Positions 45,605-62,271 of a stretch of 64,000 nt of DNA are shown piece by piece (position 1 is the first letter of the stretch; every line of letters begins with the position of its first letter). The stretch is from Brachyhypopomus gauderio (taxonomy: Eukaryota > Chordata > Actinopteri > Gymnotiformes > Hypopomidae). The translations under genes and the position numbers were made by a program. The notes beneath the pieces are model-generated. The model worked only from the letters and a program-made list of their open reading frames with translations. It did no database searches and was not told the DNA's origin. The DNA is taken from positions 480,001 to 544,000 of the forward strand of contig NC_135214.1 in NCBI RefSeq assembly GCF_052324685.1. The letters are read 5' to 3'.

Positions 45605-45900
45605 ATTTCACCCCCGTTTGTCGTCGTTGTGCAAAAGTTTCTCCGATTTCTCGCCGCCGCGTCTAAACGGAGCTCGTGATGCACCGCGCGCACTGTTTCC
45701 CCGAGTCTCTCTCGCGCGCGCGCGCGCGCACACTCACACACGCCGCTGCGCGTGGGGCACTCTGATTGGCTCGCAACGCTCCAATCCCCGCCCATCGCGT
45801 CTTGTTCAACTGAGACGGGCCACGGCATCCTTGTGGGAGAGAGCGCGTGTTCGCGCGCGGGGCTGCTCATCGTTGCGTGAGTAAATGTGACAAGTATAAA
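45605..45900 (-). promoter_or_regulatory. dnajc3: dnajc3 promoter, CpG-rich
   Basis: GC-rich, CpG-rich segment immediately upstream of the dnajc3 ATG, with a (CG)n stretch at 45715-45729. On the minus strand it has a GC box GGGCGG and two CCAAT-type boxes (CCAAT at 45765-45769 and an inverted ATTGG near 45779-45783). No TATA box seen. It lies between dnajc3 and the 3' end of fdx1. Confidence 0.65.
45751..45769 (-). promoter_or_regulatory. dnajc3: ER-stress response element (ERSE), CCAAT-N9-CCACG
   Basis: The minus strand reads CCAATCAGAGTGCCCCACG: CCAAT, exactly nine bases, CCACG. This matches the canonical ERSE, bound by NF-Y at CCAAT and by ATF6/XBP1 at CCACG. It is about 150 bp upstream of the dnajc3 start codon in the sense orientation. 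dnajc3 is a known unfolded-protein-response target in mammals, so function is likely but not shown here. Confidence 0.82.
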
Positions 45901-46236
45901 AAACTAGCCACCTGTTTCTGGGCACCTCTATGGTTTATTATACAAAATAATACATACTTTTATGATGGTTGAACTTGCTCACCAGAAGATGTGCAAACTT
46001 GTACATAATGACACTGTACTTTTGTTTTGTGTGGAACTATTTTAATTTTATGCAATCGCAGCCCCCTGTCCTGACCATACTATAACCTTACAACCACTGG
46101 ACATTAATGAGAAACTTTTAGCCAGCGTAAATATTCTGGAGAACTATACAGCCCTTCCTCTTTCCTGCAGAATCTCTCAGTCCATGCAAAAAAAAAAGGT
46201 CACTCCCTAATATTTTAATTTGTCTGATAGCTCATT

Positions 46237-46242
46237 TTTATT
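46237..46242 (-). terminator. fdx1: Polyadenylation signal of fdx1 (AATAAA)
   Basis: TTTATT on the plus strand, about 75 bp beyond the fdx1 stop. A second TTTATT at 45934-45939 is an alternative that would run into the dnajc3 promoter region. Confidence 0.5.
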
Positions 46243-46315
46243 TTAATTCATTTGTTTGTTTGTTTCATGGGGTTTATGAATGTTTCCGGGAGGTTTCTTG
46301 GTGTCAACAGGATGG

Positions 46316-47542
46316 TCACTTCATCTTGGTGCACTGTGGGAGATTCACAGGGAGGTGTCTGTCTTCGGTCTTGATATCTACACAGTCAGAGACCGCCTCA
46401 GGCACCTGTACGGTCATTCCATCCAGGGCTTCAGTCACATGCACCTGGCACCCCAGACGAGACCTGAAACACACACAAGAGCCGCTGCACGTGTACAAAT
46501 GGTAGTAGGATATAGTAATAGAGAATGAATTAAGAATGTGATTATGCTGGGAATGGCTGACAGAAGCTTTCACTCACGTTGCTGTGAGCCCACAGGTCAG
46601 GTCCAACATGTCCATTTCCTCACTGGCTATTGAGCCAAGATTCTTATATACTGCCTTCTCAAAAATCAGGTGGCATGTAGAACAGGCTAATGTTCCCTCA
46701 CATGCACCTAAAACACACACACACACACACACACACACTCAAACCTAAAAAAACATATTATCTACTGCTAGTGGCACTTTTGAAGTTGCTTTCAGGCATG
46801 AGAATATTATTTGATGCTCATGATTATTTTAAATGATGACAATTACTTTGTTTTAACTTACCAAATCCTTGAAAATCTAAATTTGTATTTACAATTTCAA
46901 GTAATGTAACTCCAGTTAATGAATTCACAGAGATTCTCTTTCCATCTTTGTTTATAAAGTGAACAGTTATTTTATTTTCTGTCCTGAAAAGAGAAAGGAA
47001 GATAAATGAGTGAATTTAAAAGAATGTTTTGTACAATGTTTAATTTTTTTTATTTGCGTGTTTAAATTTTTTTCCAGTCACATAAAATTAAAAGCAGTCG
47101 TAACCTGATAATAATTTTAATTAAAAGAGTTGTAATTACACACACCTTAAAACTGTATTGTTGACAAGCTGCTTGCTACATTGTTGATGACTTTGTATGT
47201 AATTTATATTCGAATTTGTAGTTAGTAAAATGACTAGATTTTTCATTTTAAGTTCAAATCGATCAGAATACATAAATATTTTGCAATTAATTTGTTTCAT
47301 AATGTTTTATGGTGACCTGGATTATGTATGTCTTTGATAGTATTTAGTCTGTATTTAAGAAGCGTATAGAATATTTAAGGGCTTAGAAATGCACATTAAA
47401 AATTACACACAGTATGGGATAAGTGTCCATGTCTGGGAAAATGTCTGTCCATAACACATAACACATCCTAAAACCCGGTGTACTTGTAATGGAAAGAAGA
47501 AAAAACACAGTAAAGGATCCTACAAGGTTTACATGAACAAAA

Positions 47543-47598
<56 letters not shown>

Positions 47599-48217
47599 TG
47601 TTTCAGGTGGTAGATGTTTATAGCTAAAACTTCTAGTATCTGTAATTGAGTCACTGAGGTTGGACATGGTTTCATCTGACCATATGATTATGAACTAGAT
47701 CTGGAGCAGAACTAGGAGACTGGGCTATAAGCTGTACAAGAACCTGAGCCTAATCCGGTTTTCTGGTGTTGAAGAAAGGCTTTTTTCAGCGCTAATAGAA
47801 AATGAAACTTTTGCTTATTTGTGAGTATGTAGAATATGGCATTTTATTACCTATGTCAAGTGTTTAATACATCTTTATTTTAAATCAATACCTTATTATT
47901 TGAAATAACTAGCACACATATTAGAATAGACAATGAAAGCACTGAATACTCACACTCGTATACATAATGTCAGGAACAACATATCATATTTGCATTATTT
48001 TGCATTATTTATCTATTATTAATCTATACAGAAAACAAAAATATACATACCTAGTAGCAGATGTGCTCATGGCTCTTGTATTGCTGCATATGAAGTTAAA
48101 ACATCGGGACAGCACAGGTGTCATGCAGCCAGGAGGACGTACCCTGGTCCAGGATCTACAACGCACCACAGTCTGTCCTAATAAAAACAGTCTTAACTTT
48201 ATTGAAGCTGTTGGCAT
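46316..48217 (-). CDS. fdx1: Adrenodoxin-type mitochondrial [2Fe-2S] ferredoxin (complete, 4 exons)
   Basis: Small electron carrier between ferredoxin reductase and mitochondrial P450s/lipoylation. Exons 5'->3': 48051-48217, 46862-46983, 46578-46707, 46316-46463, all in phase, giving 188 codons (human FDX1 184). Exon 1 encodes a basic, Ser/Arg-rich N-terminus typical of a mitochondrial presequence. Exon 2 gives [13 protein letters not shown]. Exon 3 has the cluster motif [14 protein letters not shown] (Cys99, 105, 108). Exon 4 has RLGCQ (Cys145). The 6/3/37 cysteine spacing equals that of human adrenodoxin. MTVQVPEAV near the C-terminus also fits FDX1 rather than FDX2. Teleosts can have two copies (fdx1/fdx1b), and I cannot say which. 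The start is the first ATG of the open exon. Confidence 0.92.
46708..46740. repeat. (CA)n microsatellite
   Basis: CA run directly before (minus sense) the acceptor of fdx1 exon 3. Confidence 0.93.
47546..47598. repeat. (GT)n microsatellite
   Basis: GT run within fdx1 intron 1 (46984-48050), which otherwise is AT-rich and shows nothing recognisable. Confidence 0.95.
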
Positions 48218-48344
48218 TGCAGAAACCGTAAAATGGCTTCAGGTTGTGCAAGGGAAATGATGAAAATGAAATCACCTGTCTCAAACAGCCATTTTATTAC
48301 GGATTTAAATGCCAGTTGCACCTCCTTCACCCCATGTTCTTACC

Positions 48345-48382
<38 letters not shown>
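48345..48382. repeat. (CT)n tract upstream of fdx1
   Basis: Pyrimidine tract about 130 bp upstream of the fdx1 ATG, possibly within its promoter. No other promoter motif was recognised. Confidence 0.8.
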
Positions 48383-48385
<3 letters not shown>

Positions 48386-48717
48386 CCTCCACACAAAACT
48401 GCATTGTTTAAGGGTTTTGGAATGAGACGTTGAGGTGGAGAGCCGTTTTATCAAAACCGAGGAGGGGGGAAATTTTATTAATCGCTCAGCTGAAAACAAT
48501 ACGATAGTCACTAAAAACCTAATTCCTACTCCAACCCGAAAGAACCCCAGCGCAAGCACCTCTCTCCCCAAGAGTCTCTTAAAGGACCAGAACACCTTGG
48601 ATGTTTATACGCGTGTTTGTTTGGGAATTAGCTCTGGCTGTTACTAGAAGTCCCTGCACATGTCACCCCCCCACCACCACCGAGGGAGCCTGATCTCCTA
48701 TCCAGAACAGCTCCCCC

Positions 48718-48970
48718 CGCCCAGGGAGGCAGACCAGGGAGACAGGCCAGGGAGACAGACCAGGGAGACAGACCAGGGAGGCAGGCCAGGGAGACAGACC
48801 AGGGAGACAGACCAGGGAGACAGACCAGGGAGGCAGACCAGGGAGGCAGACCAGGGAGACAGACCAGGGAGACAGACCAGGGAGACAGACCAGGGAGGCA
48901 GACCAGAGAGACAGACCAGGGAGGCAGACCAGGGAGACAGACCAGGGAGGCAGACCAGGGAGGCAGGCCA
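48718..48970. repeat. Minisatellite, 13-bp unit, about 19 copies
   Basis: Unit GGAGACAGACCAG / GGAGGCAGACCAG. The period is not a multiple of 3, yet all three plus frames and two minus frames remain open, giving overlapping 105-141 codon ORFs that are not genes. Confidence 0.96.
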
Positions 48971-49021
48971 GTCACCCACCAGGGTGGACAGGACCAGAGA
49001 CTGGAGGTTGTCCATGCCTCA

Positions 49022-49560
49022 TCAGCCATACCGCCACCACGGTCCTATCCAAGTCCAGGTGGGCTGGTTTGAGAAGGTCCAGTGAAACTGGGTGGTGGGT
49101 CCAGTACTGGCAGCTGATAATGTCCTGTAGGCCTCCACCTCTTGGCCCAACACCTGGTCCGCCACCTTACAGGAGGACTTGATGCCGAGGGACACGTCGA
49201 CAACCGTGCAGGTCAGACAGTCGGCCACTGGGTTGTCCTTCCCAGAGACATGCTGGACGTCCGTAGTGAACTCGGAAGTGAAGGCCTACTGATGTCGCCG
49301 ATGAACAGATCACCGTCCGGAGTCTTTGGCCACGGCAAACACCAATGGCTTGTGGTCCACGAACACAACAAACAGGCAGCCTTCCAGGAGGAAATGAAAA
49401 TGCTGTTCACAACCAAACATGCTATATTTGCGCTCTGCAGGGTGGAACTGTCCCACGGAGCCATTGTTCATACACTGTTCTTAACACAGCGACGTCTGTT
49501 CTTAACACAACCGGCCCTATGTGGAAATGGAGCTGCTGGTGGCAGCCTCAAGGGCTTCAT
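49022..49560 (-). mobile_element. Decayed Ty3/Gypsy LTR retrotransposon fragment (RNase H region of pol)
   Basis: On the minus strand, pieces in different frames read as the RNase H/tether of vertebrate Gypsy elements: a degenerate FHFLLEG, then VFVDHKPLVFAVAK, then SEFTTDVQHVSGKDNPVADC. It continues into DVSLGIK and EVEAYRT (49022-49228). Frameshifts and stops interrupt it, so it is inactive. No LTRs or integrase were found. Confidence 0.7.
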
Positions 49561-49657
49561 GTCCAGTAAGGAGGTAAGAACACTTAACTGAGCACGTCTC
49601 ACAGAGGAAACGACGCCCAGAGACACCGCGTCTGTGAGGAACAGCAGTCTGCTGGGA

Positions 49658-49762
49658 TAGCCCACGCCCATAGTCTCTATATATACGCCCATAGTCTCTA
49701 TATATACGCCCATAGTCTCTATATATACGCCCATAGTCTCTATATATACGCCCATAGTCTCT
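49658..49762. repeat. 21-bp tandem repeat, about 5 copies
   Basis: Unit CGCCCATAGTCTCTATATAT(A), head to tail. The minus-strand ORF shows VYIETMG repeats. Confidence 0.93.
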
Positions 49763-49960
49763 AGCAGGCGTTCCCTGAGTTCCTGGAACTGCAGAGAAAA
49801 CAACATTTTTTGGCCTTGACTCTAAAGCTCGCATGATTGAAGAAGAGAGACGGGGAGGGTTGAGGAACGCTTGCACAGAGCACGGTGTCACCTGAACACG
49901 TGTTCTGACCACTAGTCTGGAGAAGCATCTTTAGAGCTTCATATTTAGGGATCTTGAAGA

Positions 49961-50134
49961 AGTGCTGTCAATTCCAGGTGCCGCGATTAAAAGTCCTCAC
50001 CAGGATTTTGCTCAGGCTTCCTGGATTGTGTTGATTCCACTAATTTTACCTGGATTGCTAATTAGAAAATCTAGCAAGCTTGAACAAAATCCTGGTGAGA
50101 ACTTTTAATCACGGCACCTGGAATTGACAGCACT
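49961..50134. mobile_element. 174-bp inverted-repeat MITE (copy 2)
   Basis: The left end AGTGCTGTCAATTCCAGGTG and the right end (reverse complement AGTGCTGTCAATTCCAGGTG) are identical for 20 bp. The symmetry continues with one mismatch through GATTAAAAGT and the ACCAGGATTTTG block. The interior shares GCTCAGGCTTCCTGGATTGT with the copy at 29219-29392, but the outer 10 bp differ. Confidence 0.85.
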
Positions 50135-52269
50135 AATATATATATATATATATATGCACGCTGCAGTCATACAAGGACAGCAATATATCCTTCACTTCAC
50201 TTATGTTGAGTTGTATGAAGAATAGAAGTGATTTCGCTGTGTGTTCAGCAGATGTTTTATGGTTAATGAGCCTAAACTGGATGATGCAACACACTTTACA
50301 TTTTATTCACACAATATATTTTTTCATGAGTACTTTATAATAAACGTAATCTGTTGAAATGTACTTTAATACAGAGAATACTTCTGTTGCTGAACCAGCA
50401 CGTTTGGGTTTAATAGTAAAAGCTATTCTAAATTTGCCAAAGCACATATGTGTTTATTACCATCTCTAAACATATGATACATTTGCAGGAAACCCTTCCT
50501 ATCTGAGGTGCAGTTCCTTGACCACCCTGGGGCAAAGGGTCCTGGGCTGACCGGAGGTCCCACCATTGGCGTTTGCAGAAAGAGCTTTTGTGGCACGGTG
50601 CATCAGATCTGGCTGGTGTGGGTTTGCTGTGGTAGATGCCACTTAGTTCAGGTCATCGGGTGCAGTCTGTTGCCTCTTTTCCACTGTAAGGCCAAACTGA
50701 GCACATTCCAATCCAATCACATTTCCACGCCAAACACGTAGAGGGCCTTCCAACTGTGCTCAGCATGGTTTTCTCAGCACAGCTAGCCAGCCACACCCAG
50801 ACGTGCTCAGAGATGCAGGACCATATGGGTGGGATGGCTTAATGATCTTGAGACGTTGATTGGTTCTACATAAACAAAGCGAAGCTCATTCTTTTGTCTT
50901 CCTTCTAGCCAACTTTCGGCTTTTTAATATGTCAGGTGCTGGTTTGCACAAATAAACAGAAAAAACGAAATAACAGTCCAAGCAACTCCAAATGATGCAT
51001 CTTGTCGGACACATGCAGCGACTGAAGTTGTGTGGTGGCTTAATTATTTGCTGCCCGGTGAGCTCACAGACGAGGCAGCTGGGCAAACGTTGTTGAGGAT
51101 GACAAAGTGAAGTTTAGAAGGAGATCATTTGTATGGTCCTGCTGACTGGTCCTGCTGACTGACTCCAGCCCCTGTGGATGCTCCAGGAACCCATACACAT
51201 CATCATCATCATCATCTGTTTTCGTTGCTAGCATGGATTCCCGTAATGTAGTTCAATCCATAAAGTTTTAGATAGAAGGGGCGTGTCCAAAAGATGGGCC
51301 AGAAGGCAACTGGAGGCCTCAGATTTTGAGGCAGGTTGCAATTGGCCGAGGTCACAGTCACATAAAGGGATCTTGGTTCTGCAGGTCCTTGACAATGGGG
51401 GTCCAAAGGCGTAATTTATAAAGTTTTGCATGGAGTGAAAGTGTGCAGATGGAACATTTCTCAATGTTTTCGTATGTTTATAAAAAAGAGCTGTCCTGAG
51501 TGTTCTCTTCTCTCTCCTTCCTGGACCCAGATCTCTCCCCAGGGGGTCTGGTTTCCAGTAGAGAGTACGCTGTACACAATTGGCAGCTGCTTCTCGCTGG
51601 TGTGTGAATGGGTGTGAAAGGCTTGTACCTGTGCTATATAAATTGAGGATAATATATTTTATTAGTTCTCTGACCTCTGTTTTCTGAACAGGAGACTGTA
51701 ATCTGTAAAGACCCCACCAGAGGTACCGAAAAGGGAAGAAAAGGTAAAGACAAACTAAGGCTCACTTTTAGCTAGTTAAAGGACGTGTAATTACCACCAC
51801 CTGGTGCAAATAATGACCCGAGAAGGATAAAACTTCACATTTTACTGTTAATCTCTATTAGTTCTCAAAAATAATTACCTGAGCGAAATGAAAATGTACT
51901 GACTCACAAAGGACTCACAAAGTTGTCAATTTAATATTGAAATTAATTATATGAAAATCCCATTTGAAGTTGACATGGTCTGAGAATAACAGCATGCTGG
52001 TTTTATGAGCAAGCATCCACTTTCAAAAACAAAGTTAATTATCCACAAAACCTGCAAAGGTCTCCAATTTTCCATTCAATGTTTGAATGTTTCCATTCAA
52101 ACATAAACTATTTAATAATTACATCAAAAGATAAAATAAAGTAAGACGTGAACAAAAATTGCACACAGAGCCATGCAATATTTTTCAAATTTGTTCTTTG
52201 TGTGTTATAAAATGTTGCAGTGAAGACATCAGATTGTTCATTTTGGTTGAGATTTGCATTCACATGTCA
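50135..52269. other. Intergenic, no gene recognised
   Basis: Open segments occur at 50508-50741 (+), 51212-51464 (-) and 51426-51617 (+), but none contains a motif I know. A plus-strand segment 51691-51743 is flanked by AACAG and GTAAAG and would pass as a 53-nt exon. A minus segment around 51230-51390 follows a CTGCAG acceptor and could be a further exon of the unrecognised gene at 52270-53995. Neither is supported enough to call. A (CAT)n run lies at 51196-51215. Confidence 0.4.
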
Positions 52270-53995
52270 CTCCTTCTGGTTAGCACTCGCCTTTTCATTC
52301 AAGTGGGAGCTAGTCACACAGGCTGCGCTGGCTTTCTGAGGTCTTCTGCCACTGCACAGGTCCGCAAACATGCACATGAGCTCATCTCTGAACCCACAGC
52401 AGCCGTTTTTGATCAAGAACCGAACAAGATCACACAACTGAATTAGAGAACAGAAAAATCTGGTCATGTTTGATGTAGGTTTACCGTCAAGTTTGGTCAT
52501 GTGACTGAGAGTTGGTCATGTGACCGTACCTTGGCAGAGAGGGCATCCACAGCAGACTGGGCGCAGTGCACGTGGCCCGGCGTGAAGAGGTCATTGGGTT
52601 GTGGTGGGCGTGGTTCTGGATGCAGTGTAGCAGCCACGTGGCCCAGTTAGGCACGTCTCTTCAGGTCTGAGCTGGACCGGCTTGAGCGCAGGCACATGAC
52701 AAGACTTTCAGGTTACTGCCACTGACACAGGCACCGTCATCTCCATTATGCACAAAACTGGGTGTGACCTTAGCGCCGCACCGCCTGTGCCCTGGTCTGT
52801 GCCCTGGTCTGTGCTCTGGTTTGTGCCCTGGTCTGTGCCCTGGTCTGTGCCCTGGTCTGTGCCCTGGTCTGTGCTCTGGTCTGTGCCCTGGTCTGTGCTC
52901 TGGTCTGTGCCCTGGTCTGTGCTCTGGTCTGTGCCCTGGTTTGTGCCCTGGTCTGTGCTCTGGTCTGTGCTCTGGTCTGTGCCCTGGTCTGTGCTCTGGT
53001 CTGTGCCCTGGTCTGTGCCCTGGTTTGTGCCCTGGTCTGTGCTCTGGTCTGTGCTCTGGTCTGTGCCCTGGTCTGTGCTCTGGTCTGTGCCCTGGTCTGT
53101 GCCCTGGTCTGTGCCCTGGTCTGTGCTCTGGTCTGTGCCCTGGTCTGTGCTCTGGTCTGTGCCCTGGTCTGTGCCCTGGTTTGTGCCCTGGTCTGTGCCC
53201 TGGTCTGTGCCCTGGTTTGTGCCCTGGTCTGTGCCCTGGTCTGTGCCCTGGTCTGTGCCCTGGTCTGTGCTCCCTCTCTGTCCTCTTGCAGTCTCTCTCC
53301 TGGCTCCACACCAACACAGCTGTGAGACACTCATCGTGAACGTCTTTACACATCAATCTGCCTGGCATGTTCCTGTAGGAACTCCTACAAGAAGAAATGA
53401 CACAGATTTTAATCAAGTTACGCAGAGGATGTCTTGGTGGACTAAAATTCGTGCTTACCTTTTAAAATTGATCCAAGCTTGAGTCAGTGCAGAAGCAGAT
53501 GCATCGTAAATACATATATCTGAATCATGGCTTTACACCACAAGTTAGCCCAAGTTTGGAGATATACCATCCTGCAGAGTTTAGCATCAGCCCTAATCTA
53601 GCACACCAAGCTCTGATAGTAAGAAGCTACTGTGATATCTGGATCATTTGTGTAAGATTATTGGTACTAAACTCAACAATATGGTACATCTCCAGGACAA
53701 GACTTGTGAACCTCTGACACAGAACATTTGGCACAGCACAGATGGTCATTGTAGAGGCTGCATTCGATTCACACACATTGTGTATGGTGTGTATTCCTCA
53801 TGTTCAGAGCATTTTAATATTTTCTCTGGGAACAATCCTCAGCCCACCCCCAAAACACAAACACACACTGGGAGCCTGAAAAGCAACTGCAGCCACATAT
53901 ACAGACTCTCCATTTAGTGAATGTAATGACCGATGGAAACCAACTTACCCAGCAAGCCGTCGTCATCCCTGCCAAGCGCCGGAATATTCCATGAG
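52270..53995 (-). pseudogene. Unrecognised multi-exon gene, apparently broken
   Basis: Five minus-strand segments with good splice sites and matching phases can be chained: 53949-53995 (SWNIPALGRDDDGLL), 53459-53520 (DICIYDASASALTQAWINFK), 53350-53384 (EFLQEHARQIDV), 52530-52715 (starts NLKVLSCACAQAGPAQT) and 52291-52437 (LCDLVRFLIKNG...). In the 52530-52715 segment the frame meets a TGA right after AQT (about 52664). It then continues with a sensible RDVPNWATWLLHCIQNH and needs a one-base shift near 52600 to reach NDLFTPGHVHCAQSAVDALS and exit in phase. I do not recognise the family. It could be a dying gene, a pseudogene, or a real gene with assembly errors or exon edges that I mis-set. Earlier exons were not found. 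Confidence 0.4.
52788..53271. repeat. Minisatellite, 12-bp unit, about 40 copies
   Basis: Unit GCCCTGGTCTGT with GCTC and TTTG variants. Because 12 is a multiple of 3, all six frames stay open, giving mirrored ORFs of 186-251 codons (PGHR, TDQG, QTRA, CPGL repeats). It lies between two segments of the unrecognised minus-strand gene, so it is probably intronic. Confidence 0.97.
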
Positions 53996-55491
53996 CTGCA
54001 GGCCCTTCATTATACAATCACACCAACATGTCTTATAATAGCAAAGAGAGACACTGCAAATGTGTGCGTGGAATTTATGGTACAAGGCCTCAGAATCAAC
54101 CGACACTGTGTGTCATCAAGCAACAGTGCCACCTTGTGGTGAGTCTTCGCATCACGCGTCCGGATGTGGCTCATTTTGATACAGTATGGACACTCATGGA
54201 CCGAAGAAAGATTTAGGCAGAATAGGTCAACTTTCAATGAATACTTAACAGTGACTTTACTGCAGCATCAAGTGTCAGATTTACTCACCAATTAAATGGT
54301 ATAGGTCCTCATTACAAGAGCTCACCCACTGAAAATCTGAAAATAGGCCCAGGCCTACTCCAAATGCGCATGTGTTTAAAAAATGGTGAAAAAATGTGTG
54401 ATGAGGGGCTTTGCCTAAATAATTAACTTGTTAACTGCCAATGTTTAACAGTGTAGTGGAAAATCTCACATTTAATTTTTTTTCATAATCTCACAGTTTA
54501 TTATTTTCCATATGTACTATGTAAGCATATTCATACATGAACATTCCCTCTTGCTCAGTGTCTGTCCTTTAAATGCTTCAAATAATGAACAAAAGAACAC
54601 GTGTCCATTTACACACTGATTAATTTAGACCATTCAATTTAGATTAATATACATACCATTTTAATGCGCATTGTCTCAAAGCACAATGCCCCCCAATCCA
54701 GAGTCTGACTTTAATGAATGACAAGTCTCAAATGTAATTACAAAACCTGAATAGAAAAACAGTCCAGGGTCAAAACTGAATGAAACAATCAAAAGCTAAG
54801 GGATAAAGCAACATTGGAAATTTGAAATGTTTTCCAAATCTAAGACTGCATGGCCAGTGTAGCAGAAATACTTTTGAATAAAGATATAATATATATAATT
54901 AGAATAAAGACACATATGCAAATACCAATTACATAATGCATAATCATGTTATATGTTCTATTCACTTCCACCCTAAAACATCATAAACAAAGTAACAAAC
55001 ATATAGCACATAATACAAGTTTTTTAAATTCAAAGAGAATGTAGCCTCTGGCCAGTATCTTCAAACTCTGCATTCAAGCTATTCCCATGCAACAAGTACC
55101 ACTGCTGTCTAAAAATACTTCATTTTAGGACTGTTGTAACATGTTCATAAGGCTGCCAAAAGGGGGAAATTGACATGCAATAATTAAGTATTAACACTAT
55201 TTAAAGTGGTGATGTTTAGCTGATGTTTATGCAGTAAACAGCATACTTGCATTGTCAGTCAAGAAATATGGGGGGAAAAAATAAGTAACGTGCCAATAAT
55301 CTTTTGGAGATATAATTTAATATTATTTGAAAAGATTTCGAATAGCTGTGCTAAATATTTGTACTGAAAAGCGAGTGAATGTCTGCTTACTATACGTACA
55401 AAGCTGTAAAGAACAATGGAAAATGTTTATTTACTTTACTGGGGAACGTGCGCGGAAGTGTTTTTGTGGCGGGAAACGGAAGCTGATTACG
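53996..55491. other. Intergenic, AT-rich, no gene recognised
   Basis: The minus frame 54010-54237 is open for 75 codons but shows no known motif. Most of 54240-55420 is AT-rich with no feature. A CCACCTTGTGG-type sequence at about 54129-54140 resembles a CTCF core only loosely. Confidence 0.5.
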
Positions 55492-55569
55492 CAGCTAGGC
55501 GGAGAGCTCTGATTGGTCGAGCGGACCAATCAGCTAGGCGGAGAGCTCTGATTGGTCGAGCGGGCCAAT
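55492..55569. promoter_or_regulatory. rnf17: Tandem 39-bp duplication with four NF-Y (CCAAT) boxes, rnf17 promoter
   Basis: CAGCTAGGCGGAGAGCTCTG followed by ATTGGTCGAGCGGACCAAT occurs twice in perfect tandem with one A/G difference. Each unit contains ATTGG and CCAAT facing each other (55512-55516/55526-55530 and 55551-55555/55565-55569). The second unit ends about 40 bp before the rnf17 ATG. Confidence 0.75.
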
Positions 55570-55610
55570 CAGGACGTAAGCGTTCGTTTAGCAGCGCAGA
55601 ACGCACCACG

Positions 55611-61869
<6,259 letters not shown>

Positions 61870-61888
<19 letters not shown>

Positions 61889-62265
61889 GTATGAACGCTG
61901 ACCTGAACACTGACCAGCCCAGCACGGGTATGGACGCTGACCTGAACACTGACCAGCCCAGCACGGGTATGGACGCTGACCTGAACACTGACCAGCCCAG
62001 CACGGGTATGAACGCTGACCTGAACACTGACCAGCCCAGCACGGGTTTGAACACTGACCAGCCCAGCACGGGTATGGACGCTGACCAGCCCAGCACGGGT
62101 ATGGACGCTGACCTGAACACTGACCAGCCCAGCACGGGTATGGACGCTGACCTGAACACTGACCAGCCCAGCACGGGTATGGACGCTGACCTGAACACTG
62201 ACCAGCCCAGCACGGGTATGGACGCTGACCTGAACACTGACCAGCCCAGCACGGGTATGGACGGA
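61870..62265. repeat. rnf17: 39-bp minisatellite spanning the rnf17 exon-intron junction
   Basis: Unit GACCAGCCCAGCACGGGTAT-GGACGCTGACCTGAACACT, about 11 copies with two shortened ones (24-27 bp). The first copy overlaps the end of exon 61727-61888, so every unit repeats the donor CAGCACGG|GTATGR. Unit lengths are multiples of 3, and the frame stays open from the exon through all units to a TGA at 62269-62271. Confidence 0.92.
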
Positions 62266-62271
62266 GACTGA

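Noticed and set aside
48628..49085. ORFs of 105-141 codons rich in DRPGRQTRE / SLVCLPG
   Set aside because: Direct translation of a 13-bp minisatellite in several frames.
51691..51743. Plus-strand 53-nt segment with AG and GT flanks
   Set aside because: No partner exon or known motif. Chance splice-like flanks are common at this length.
52661..53482. Overlapping 186-251 codon ORFs on both strands
   Set aside because: The 12-bp unit keeps all frames open. The six mirrored repeat proteins cannot all be genes and none has a distinct start context.
54128..54142. CTCF-like CCACCTTGTGG sequence
   Set aside because: Only a partial match to the core. A single short motif by eye is not enough to call an insulator.
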